Positions 6,801 through 12,634 of a DNA stretch of 12,634 bases are shown here, in pieces. The DNA comes from CAYVWB01 sp964455395 (GTDB lineage: Bacteria > Desulfobacterota > Desulfovibrionia > Desulfovibrionales > Desulfovibrionaceae). The position numbers and the translations under genes are program-made. Every line of letters begins with the position of its first letter. Within the stretch, counting starts at the first letter, position 1. A model generated the notes under the pieces. The model was not told where the DNA came from, did no database searches, and saw only the letters and a list, made by a program, of their open reading frames with translations. The stretch covers positions 1 to 12,634 of the forward strand of contig CAYVWB010000099.1 in assembly GCA_964455395.1 (NCBI GenBank), written 5' to 3'.

Positions 6801-7979
6801 TTACATGACTTTGCGGCCCAGCCGGCGGGCGTAGGCCAGCGCGGCCGTGCGGTAGACCAGGTGGCCCAGCTTGGACCACGGCAAGTACGCGATGAGCATG
6901 AAGACCGCGATGAGGTGCACGTAGTAGGTGGGGTACGCCAAGTACTTGATGTTGGCGAGCCGGAGCAGCTGCGCGCCCATGCCGGTGAGGAAGACCACCC
7001 AGATGACGCCGAGCAGGTACCAGTCGTAGTAGCTGTTCTGCGAGACCTCGGCCTTCTTCAGCACGCGCTTGGCCGTGAGCAGGATAAGCCCGATGAAGCC
7101 GAGCACAGCGCCGATGTTGGCGATCACCTTGATGGGATAGAGCAGGTCCAGCGGGGTTTTCAGTTGCTGGACATCCGCGCCGAACCAGTTCAGGAAGACA
7201 GGCGCCCAGTACCCGATGGCCACCCAGGTGGTGACGAACAAGAGCATGAGGAAGCTGTAGAAGATGGCGAGGTGGCCGAACTTCCGTGGGGCTTTGTCAT
7301 CGCCGCAGTCCGCCCACTTCTTGTGGGTGGCGATCTCGCCGATGATGGTGTCCCATGTGGCGCGCAGCATGCTGGGTTTCTTGCCGCCCAGGTAGACGAC
7401 CTCGGTTTCCGGCTTGAAGTTGGCCAACAGCCGCTTCACACCCACCACGAAAGCGATGAGCACGAAGAGGGAAACCAGCATGAAGACGGGGTCGATGGTG
7501 TAAGTCCCGGGGAAGAGCAGCCCGTAGATGACGTCGCCCTTCTCGTCCACAGGGAAGAAGGAGCCCCGAATGCTGCCCATGATGATCCAGATGACGAGGT
7601 AGAGCGCCGCCGGGATGCCGGCAAGGTAGGGCAGCCCTTTGGGGGAGGCCATCCACTCGGCGATCTTGGTGGGGCCCACCAGGGAGCGGTAGGTCATGTT
7701 GCGGATGGCTGCGAGCAGGTCCCCGGGCTTGGCGCCGCGGGGGCACAACTCGGAGCAAGTGCCGCAGTTGTGGCACAGCCAGACGTCGATGTCTTTCTGG
7801 AGCTTGTCCTTCAGGCCCCACTGCGCCCAGATCATCTCTTTGCGGGGGTAGGGCTGGTCCGAGGGAGCGATGGGGCAAGCCACGCTGCACGTCGCGCACT
7901 GGTAACATTTGGTGAGCGACTCGCCGCCGACGGCTTGCAGCTCCCTCACGAATTGCGGATCGGGATTCAGACGCTGCAT
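6801..7979 (-). CDS. qmoC: Quinone-interacting membrane-bound oxidoreductase subunit QmoC
   Basis: This 392-residue membrane subunit of the Qmo complex takes electrons from menaquinol for delivery towards APS reductase. The N-terminal HdrC-like part has two [4Fe-4S] motifs (C25, C28, C31, C35 and C69, C72, C75, C79). The C-terminal part is a b-type cytochrome like HdrE/NarI, with about six hydrophobic helices (near 117-137, 163-183, 235-258, 286-303, 320-338, 352-370). Histidines H219, H236, H355 and H373 are candidate heme ligands. ATG 7979 has AGGAGG (complement at 7986-7991) at ideal spacing. The in-frame ATG 8018 would overlap qmoB and is rejected. Only 10 bases separate it from qmoB, and the ribosome binding site touches the qmoB stop, so translation is probably coupled. 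Confidence 0.96.
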   Translation of the reverse strand: MQRLNPDPQFVRELQAVGGESLTKCYQCATCSVACPIAPSDQPYPRKEMIWAQWGLKDKLQKDIDVWLCHNCGTCSELCPRGAKPGDLLAAIRNMTYRSLVGPTKIAEWMASPKGLPYLAGIPAALYLVIWIIMGSIRGSFFPVDEKGDVIYGLLFPGTYTIDPVFMLVSLFVLIAFVVGVKRLLANFKPETEVVYLGGKKPSMLRATWDTIIGEIATHKKWADCGDDKAPRKFGHLAIFYSFLMLLFVTTWVAIGYWAPVFLNWFGADVQQLKTPLDLLYPIKVIANIGAVLGFIGLILLTAKRVLKKAEVSQNSYYDWYLLGVIWVVFLTGMGAQLLRLANIKYLAYPTYYVHLIAVFMLIAYLPWSKLGHLVYRTAALAYARRLGRKVM

Positions 7980-7989
7980 GGTCGACCTC

Positions 7990-10290
7990 CTAGTAGCCCT
8001 TGAACGGGTTCGGGCCAAGCTTCAAGACCAGCTTCATGAACTCGTCGATGATCTTGGGCACTTTGTCGAACTCGTCGATGGCGATCTCGTATTGCTCCAC
8101 GCGCTCGGGTTCGATGCCGAGCTGGTTCAGCGTCTCGGCGATGTTCTCCTTGCGGCGGTTGCAGATCTCGGAGCCTTTGACGAAGTGGCACTGGTAGTCG
8201 TCGCCGTATTTGCAGCCGAGGAGGATAACGCCGTCCGTGCCGCGGCTCATGGCGTCCTTGATCCAGATGGCGTTGACCGAGCCCAGGCAGCGCACCGACA
8301 TGATGCGCACGAAGGGGCTCCAGTGCTTGCCGCGCATGGCGGCCATGTCCAACGCGGGGTAGGCGTCGTTCTCGCATGCGAGGATGAGGATGCGGGGGCC
8401 GCCTTCCTCGATGGTGTCCGGAATGTCGTACTGGCGCACCACCTCGCTCATCATGCCGATGCCATAGTTGTCGAAGCTGATGACGCGCTCGGGGCAAGCG
8501 CCCATGCACGTGCCACAGCGTCGGCAGCGGTTCCAGTTCGGCAGGGGCGTGCCCTTCTCGTCGTCATCCAGGGCGCCGAAAGGACATTCCTCGGTGCAGC
8601 GTTTGCACTGGGTGCAGCGCACGAAGTTGAACACCGGGTAAGAGGGGTCGCCGGAGCGCGGATGCACGGAGACGCCACGATGCACACTCTCGATGGCCTG
8701 GATGGCTTTCAGCGCGGCGCCGGCGCCATCCTCTGCAGCTGCGTCCATCAGCATGGGCTGACGCACGGCCCCGGCGGCGTAGACGCCGGTGCGGCGGGTT
8801 TCATACGGGAAGCAGATGTAATTGGAGTCCGAGAAGCCCTCGAAGAGCGCCAGGTCCGGGAATGCAGGGCCTTGGCGATAGTCGAAGTGCATGACGGCTT
8901 CCTTGGCCGTGGTGGGAACGATGCCCGTGGGCAGCACCACCATGTCCACCTCCACCTCGATGTCGCCGCCGAAGAGGGAATCCTTCACGGTGACGACGAG
9001 GCCGCCGTCGGCTTCCTTCACGCTGGAGACCTTGCCCTTGGACATCATCATGCCGGGCTTGTCTTGCGCAGTCTTGTAGTAGCGTTCGTGGATGCCCTGG
9101 ACGATCATGGAGTCGTAGAAGACGTAGGCGACGCCGTCGTCGTTGTGCTCCAGCACGTAGTTGGCTTGCTTGAGCGCGACCAGGGAGTTGACGGAGATGG
9201 CCATGGGCAGATGCTGGTAGCCTTCCCAGTCCTGCTGCTCGATGATTTCCACTTCCACTTCGCTGTGGGGGTCCCCTTCGCCGGGCACGTCCTCGGAGAG
9301 ATTGCACTCGGCAAGAGTCTTGTACACGGTCCCGCCGGGCTCCAGCGCGGAAAGGTCCAGCACGAAGGCCACGCGCTTGGCCGGGGCGCCGTCGGAAGGC
9401 CGCGCAATCTTGCCGGCCTTGGCCATGAGCTCGAACTCGCGGGTGGTGATGACGTCCTTGATGGCGCCGTAGCCCAGGGGCGCAAGGTATTTGGTGTCTT
9501 GCGGCTGCCAGCCCGTGGCCATGACCACGGAGCCGACTTCCACCACCTTCTCGGAGCCGCCTTGCTTGATGGTCGCTTTGAATTCGCCGGGTTGACCCGC
9601 CAGCTTGGTGAGCTCGCTGCCGGTCATGACGGTGATCTTGGGATGGCTCTCCACGCCGGCGATCTTCTGCTCGATGCCGGTGGCGTGCGCGTCCGTGTAG
9701 GGGTAGCTGAGGGGCACGGTCTTGTAGAGATTGGCAGCTGCGCCGCCGAGAGTGTCCTTGCGCTCCACGAGGATGACATCGGAGCCGCAGTCCGCTGCGA
9801 GCTTGGCGGCAGTGAGGCCGGTCCAGCCGCCGCCGAGGACGAGGATCGTCTTGTTGACGCTCTCGACTTCGAGGTTGGGGATGGTGGAGCTCTTCAGCTT
9901 GGCCATGCCCATGTTGATGTAATCTTTGGCGATCTGATAGAGTTCTTCGGGGCCCTCTTCCACGAGTTCGATGGAGTCGCCATCAGCGGTCTCGTAGGCG
10001 AGGATGCATTGTTCGCGGAGGTTCACGCGCTCCACGAGGGTGTTGTCGAAGTCGAAGAACTCCCAGTCGCAACGGGGGGAGCTGCCACAGATGAGCACTG
10101 CGTCGATCTCGCCGGCGTCGAGGTCGGCTTGGATCATGGCGCGGCCCTCTTCGCTGGGCAGCATCACGTGGCTTTTGGCCACGGCGCAGATGTCGCTCCA
10201 CCGGGTCTGCACGGCCTCCTCGAGCGTCTCCGTATCGAGGACGGGGCTCAAGCAGGATTTATCGAAGTAGACGCCTATCTTCTCGGCCAT
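7990..10290 (-). CDS. qmoB: Quinone-interacting membrane-bound oxidoreductase subunit QmoB (HdrA/MvhD-like)
   Basis: The 766-residue flavin/Fe-S subunit of Qmo is soluble and binds the cytoplasmic side of the complex. Domains in order: an HdrA-like N-terminal domain (1-145, with VLICGSSPRCDW); an FAD-binding fold with GGGWTG (153-158) and ATG (258-260); two ferredoxin-type [4Fe-4S] motifs (C559, C562, C565, C569 and C589, C592, C595, C599); and a C-terminal MvhD-like domain (633-766) with four cysteines (C639, C668, C693, C701) suited to a [2Fe-2S] cluster. The length fits QmoB of sulfate reducers. It starts at ATG 10290, six bases after the qmoA stop. The GGGAGG ribosome binding site lies inside the last codons of qmoA, which indicates coupling. 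It probably passes electrons between QmoC/QmoA and AprBA. Confidence 0.97.
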   Translation of the reverse strand: MAEKIGVYFDKSCLSPVLDTETLEEAVQTRWSDICAVAKSHVMLPSEEGRAMIQADLDAGEIDAVLICGSSPRCDWEFFDFDNTLVERVNLREQCILAYETADGDSIELVEEGPEELYQIAKDYINMGMAKLKSSTIPNLEVESVNKTILVLGGGWTGLTAAKLAADCGSDVILVERKDTLGGAAANLYKTVPLSYPYTDAHATGIEQKIAGVESHPKITVMTGSELTKLAGQPGEFKATIKQGGSEKVVEVGSVVMATGWQPQDTKYLAPLGYGAIKDVITTREFELMAKAGKIARPSDGAPAKRVAFVLDLSALEPGGTVYKTLAECNLSEDVPGEGDPHSEVEVEIIEQQDWEGYQHLPMAISVNSLVALKQANYVLEHNDDGVAYVFYDSMIVQGIHERYYKTAQDKPGMMMSKGKVSSVKEADGGLVVTVKDSLFGGDIEVEVDMVVLPTGIVPTTAKEAVMHFDYRQGPAFPDLALFEGFSDSNYICFPYETRRTGVYAAGAVRQPMLMDAAAEDGAGAALKAIQAIESVHRGVSVHPRSGDPSYPVFNFVRCTQCKRCTEECPFGALDDDEKGTPLPNWNRCRRCGTCMGACPERVISFDNYGIGMMSEVVRQYDIPDTIEEGGPRILILACENDAYPALDMAAMRGKHWSPFVRIMSVRCLGSVNAIWIKDAMSRGTDGVILLGCKYGDDYQCHFVKGSEICNRRKENIAETLNQLGIEPERVEQYEIAIDEFDKVPKIIDEFMKLVLKLGPNPFKGY

Positions 10291-10296
10291 GAGTCG

Positions 10297-11532
10297 TTAC
10301 CTCCCTCTCACCGTTTGGATCGCCTTGATGGCCGCGCCGGTGGCGGACTGGGCGGATTTCATCACGTCGAGGGGCTTCTTCGCGCACCCGGCGACGAAGA
10401 CGCCTTTCTCTTCGCCCCCGGTGATGAAGCCCTCTTCGTCCTTGGGCACGTCGAAGGGCAGCTTCTCACCGGCGAGGCTCGGCTGCATGCCGGTGGCGAG
10501 CACCACCATGTCGAAACGGACTTTGCGCTTCACGCCCCGGATGGCGTCCTCCACTTCGACGATGACGTCGCCGGAGGGATCCGCTTCGACGCCGGCCACT
10601 TTGCCTTTGATGAGGCTGACCTTTTCATCATCGCGGACTTTGCGCATGAACTTGTCGTAGCGCTCCGGGGTGCGCATGTCGATGTAGTAGACCGTGGCTT
10701 CCGCGTCCGGGTACTGCTCGCGCAGGTAAAGCGCTTGCTTCAGGGACGCCATGCAGCAGATGTAGGAGCAGAAGCCCAAGTGGTTCTGGTCGCGGGAGCC
10801 GGCGCACTGCACGAAACAGACTTTCTTGGGCGCTTTGCCGTCGCTGGGCCGCACGATCTTGCCCTCGGTGGGGCCGTTGGGGCTGGAGAGACGCTCCATC
10901 TGCATGTTGGAGATGCAGTTGGGCACTTCGCCGGCTCCCAGGTTGACGAGGTTCGTCATGTCGTAAGGCTTCCATCCCGTGGCGATGATGATGCTGCCCA
11001 CGTCCAGGGTCAGTTCCTTGGGGCCTTCGTTCAGATCCACGAATGCGCTGGAAGCCAAGGTGTTCAGGTCATCAGCGGTGCACGCGCTCTTGTCCAGCAC
11101 GTAGCGGGCGGGGAAAGCGAAGGGCGCGCTCTTGTAGAGGCCTTTGCGGGTGGCGAGGCCGAAGTTGAAGTCGTCTGGCGTTTCGCCTTCGCATTGTTCA
11201 GCCAGGGCGCTGAGATCGGCGTTGGCAGGCGCGGTGTGTCTGGGCTTGATGGACACGGTGGCCTTGTAATCCCCGGCTTGACCGGAAACTTTGGTGACTT
11301 CAGCGAGGGTGAAGAATTTCACCAGTGGATTCTTGCGCACCCGTTGGAACTGAATCTCCAGGCCGCAAGACGGAGGGCACAGCTTGGGGAAGTACTTGTT
11401 GAGCTGCCCGACGCGGCCGCCCAGATACGGGGATTTCTCCACGATGTAGACTTCATAGCCCACTTCAGCAGCTTCCAGAGCGGCCGTCAAACCGCTGAAG
11501 CCGCCACCTATCACGAGTATGGGTTTGGACAT
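10297..11532 (-). CDS. qmoA: Quinone-interacting membrane-bound oxidoreductase subunit QmoA (HdrA-like)
   Basis: The 411-residue HdrA-like flavoprotein is the first gene of qmoABC. The N-terminal FAD fold has GGGFSG (about 9-14) and an ExxxGGR segment (EKSPYLGGR). The HdrA signature cysteines are present: C239, C243, C255, C259 and C260, in VCFVQCAGSRDQNH then FCSYICCMAS. A second dinucleotide segment VVLATGMQP (343-351) and a late C383 follow. It is soluble and forms the electron-transfer module with QmoB. Two adjacent ATGs exist, at 11535 and 11532. The GGAGG at 11539-11543 (complement) lies 3 bases from the first but 6 from the second, so 11532 is preferred. The 5' leader contains the promoter and structured element described separately. 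Confidence 0.96.
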   Translation of the reverse strand: MSKPILVIGGGFSGLTAALEAAEVGYEVYIVEKSPYLGGRVGQLNKYFPKLCPPSCGLEIQFQRVRKNPLVKFFTLAEVTKVSGQAGDYKATVSIKPRHTAPANADLSALAEQCEGETPDDFNFGLATRKGLYKSAPFAFPARYVLDKSACTADDLNTLASSAFVDLNEGPKELTLDVGSIIIATGWKPYDMTNLVNLGAGEVPNCISNMQMERLSSPNGPTEGKIVRPSDGKAPKKVCFVQCAGSRDQNHLGFCSYICCMASLKQALYLREQYPDAEATVYYIDMRTPERYDKFMRKVRDDEKVSLIKGKVAGVEADPSGDVIVEVEDAIRGVKRKVRFDMVVLATGMQPSLAGEKLPFDVPKDEEGFITGGEEKGVFVAGCAKKPLDVMKSAQSATGAAIKAIQTVRGR

Positions 11533-11565
11533 CATTCTCCTCCGTAGGGTTTAGCGGCCGGACGT

Positions 11566-11669
11566 AAAAAGAGCCTAAGCCCAGACCGTGGCTCCCGCGC
11601 GAAGAACGGGACGAAGCAGCCCGGTCGTGGCGCGCTCGTGCGCGAGGATGAGGCAAGGCATGGGCTTAG
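11566..11669 (-). terminator. Long-range hairpin with U-tract: candidate attenuator/terminator upstream of qmoA
   Basis: On the minus strand, CTAAGCCCA (11669-11661) and TGGGCTTAG (11583-11575) form a perfect 9-bp stem, followed four bases later by TTTTT (11570-11566). The enclosed 77 bases can form inner helices: CTCG-cgca-CGAG, and a longer arm of GACCG/CGGTC plus GGCT/AGCC with a one-base bulge, capped by CCCG/CGGG. The U-tract ends 33 bases before the qmoA ATG, too close for an ordinary promoter in between. The element therefore sits in the qmo leader or on aprA read-through RNA. The base pairs are seen directly; the regulatory role is inferred. Confidence 0.4.
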
Positions 11670-11693
11670 ACTGCTTTCACGATGGTCAGTAAA
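11665..11693 (-). promoter_or_regulatory. qmoA: Candidate sigma70 promoter of the qmoABC operon
   Basis: On the minus strand TTTACT (11693-11688) is separated by 17 bases from TCTAAG (11670-11665). Each box matches the consensus at 4 of 6 positions. Transcription would start near 11658, giving a leader of about 125 nt. The spacer contains TCGTGAAA (plus-strand TTTCACGA, 11675-11682), close to one half of a Rex operator. A clear second half is missing. Confidence 0.35.
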
Positions 11694-11695
11694 GG

Positions 11696-11730
11696 GGCGG
11701 CTGCGCACCCTTGCGAGAAGCGCAGCCGCC
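11696..11730 (-). terminator. Perfect 11-bp hairpin after aprA
   Basis: GGCGGCTGCGC (11696-11706) and GCGCAGCCGCC (11720-11730) form a perfect GC-rich stem with a 13-base loop, 25 bases past the aprA stop. On the minus strand it is followed by CCTTTACT, which is only weakly U-rich. It may terminate inefficiently, or protect the 3' end of the abundant aprBA mRNA from exonucleases. Confidence 0.6.
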
Positions 11731-11755
11731 TTCATGTCAACGAGGTCCGTCCGAA

Positions 11756-12634
11756 TTACTCGGGGATGATCTGGTAGTAGGGCTTCTTGAAAATCGTGGT
11801 CTCACCCTTGGCGGGGTCGTACTTGGAGTTCACGAAGCACTTCCAGTTGGCGTCGTCGATGCCCATGAAATCCGCACGGTAGTAGAAGCCCGGGTAGCGG
11901 GTTTCCTCACGGAAGCGGATGTGCTGCATGTGCAGGCGCACGGTCCACAGACGGTGGTAGTTTTCCCAGCAGCGCAGCAGTTCGTGGAGGTCGCGAGCAG
12001 CCAGCTTGAGGGAGTCTTCTTCCAGCATGTCCAGCAGCCAGAAGCCGGTGTCCAGCGCCGCAGCGGAGGTGGTGTAGTAGGTGGCCACACCGCCGCCGTA
12101 TTCGTCCGTGTGCTTGACGAGGCGCATCATGAAGTTCTTGGGGGAGATGTACTCGGGGTTGACGACGGGGTCCGTGGACGCGCCTTTGCCAGCCTCGTAG
12201 TTGTAGAAGGGACGGTAGATGAGCTTCTTGAGCTCGTCGGCGGTTTCTTTGATGGCGGGCTTGTAGTCCTTGTGGTCCAGGCACCAGCGCACCATCTGCT
12301 TGCCCACGATGCGACCTTCGGCGTGAGAGCCGGAGGAGAACTTGTGGCCGGAAGCGCCGACGCCGTCAGCGCAGGTCCACAGGCCGTTCACGGTGGTCAT
12401 GCGGTTGTAGATCTTGCCGTTGTCAGCTTTGATCTTGTAGTCTTCGGGGACCCAGGGCTCGTCGGGACCGGAGGTCCAGATGCCGCAGCAGCCGGAGTGG
12501 GAGCCGAGGAGGTAGGGTTCGGTGGGCATGATCTCGGAGCCGCGCTCTTCAGGGGCGCAGTTGGTGGCGGCCCAGAGGTTGGCTTGACCCACGCACATGT
12601 CGAGGAAGTCTTCCCACGCTTCGGACTCGACGAC
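11756..12634 (-). CDS. aprA: Adenylylsulfate (APS) reductase alpha subunit, C-terminal part
   Basis: Only the last 292 codons are in the window; the gene continues past the right edge, and full-length AprA is usually about 660 residues. AprA is the FAD subunit of cytoplasmic AprBA, which reduces adenosine 5'-phosphosulfate to sulfite and AMP. Recognisable segments are EPYLLGSHSGCCGIWTSGP, with the GSHSG histidine (codon 12497-12499) that I believe is the conserved active-site histidine, then NGLWTCADGVGASGHKFSSGSHAEGR (about 12334-12411), of the FAD-binding region of the fumarate-reductase-like fold. The end includes RYPGFYYRADFMGIDDANW and PYYQIIPE, typical of the AprA C-terminus. The reading frame is open to the edge. 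qmoA follows after 220 bases on the same strand, as in other sulfate reducers. Confidence 0.98.
   Translation of the reverse strand, partial: VVESEAWEDFLDMCVGQANLWAATNCAPEERGSEIMPTEPYLLGSHSGCCGIWTSGPDEPWVPEDYKIKADNGKIYNRMTTVNGLWTCADGVGASGHKFSSGSHAEGRIVGKQMVRWCLDHKDYKPAIKETADELKKLIYRPFYNYEAGKGASTDPVVNPEYISPKNFMMRLVKHTDEYGGGVATYYTTSAAALDTGFWLLDMLEEDSLKLAARDLHELLRCWENYHRLWTVRLHMQHIRFREETRYPGFYYRADFMGIDDANWKCFVNSKYDPAKGETTIFKKPYYQIIPE

Noticed and set aside
6792..8003. A 403-codon plus-strand open frame opposite qmoC
   Set aside because: The minus strand encodes QmoC with its cysteine motifs and six membrane helices. The plus-strand product is a Glu/Asp/His-rich shadow.
7909..11547. A 1212-codon open frame on the plus strand, antisense to qmoA and qmoB
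   Set aside because: It lies wholly opposite genes with unmistakable QmoA/QmoB motifs. Its product is a His/Gly/Val/Leu-rich repetitive composition without domains, as expected from the complement of GC-rich genes with strong third-position bias. No ribosome binding site or family similarity is seen.
11465..11735. Short open frames in the aprA-qmoA gap (about 63-67 codons, minus strand)
   Set aside because: They are out of frame with qmoA and lack a ribosome binding site. They have basic, low-complexity products and overlap the hairpin and promoter signals.

Overview
The window comes from a GC-rich sulfate-reducing bacterium, most likely a member of the Desulfovibrionales. It holds the end of aprA (APS reductase), a complete qmoABC operon with its usual promoter-distal partner gene, and an alternative-pathway (siroheme-dependent) heme cluster. 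This gene content, in this arrangement, is typical of Desulfovibrio and relatives. The species cannot be named from the sequence alone.

Layout. At the left edge a tRNA-Ser(GCU) lies on the minus strand. From 417 to 5935 everything is on the plus strand: ahbC, hemB, ahbD, one AsnC/Lrp-like siroheme decarboxylase subunit (probably AhbA), a stand-alone receiver-domain protein and a short-chain dehydrogenase/reductase-like protein whose catalytic Tyr and Lys are replaced. A bidirectional hairpin terminator (5963-5995) separates these from the minus-strand block. Read in its own direction from the right edge, that block is aprA (3' part only), a 220-base structured intergenic region, qmoA, qmoB, qmoC and a gene for a coiled-coil acidic protein related to D. 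vulgaris DVU0851.

How the genes work together. AprBA reduces adenosine 5'-phosphosulfate to sulfite. QmoABC is the membrane complex that passes menaquinol-derived electrons towards AprBA, through HdrA-like flavin/Fe-S subunits (QmoA, QmoB) and a heme-b membrane subunit with HdrC-like Fe-S clusters (QmoC). HemB makes porphobilinogen for all tetrapyrroles. The Ahb enzymes convert siroheme, which is also the cofactor of dissimilatory sulfite reductase, into heme b through didecarboxysiroheme and Fe-coproporphyrin III. The locus thus pairs a heme-b-dependent sulfate-reduction complex with the pathway that supplies its heme.

The most interesting non-coding signal is between aprA and qmoA. There, a possible sigma70-type promoter overlaps the 5' arm of a long-range inverted repeat that ends in a U-tract. 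In principle this would stop read-through from aprA while leaving transcripts from the qmo promoter unaffected. No mobile element, CRISPR array or clear transfer signature was seen.
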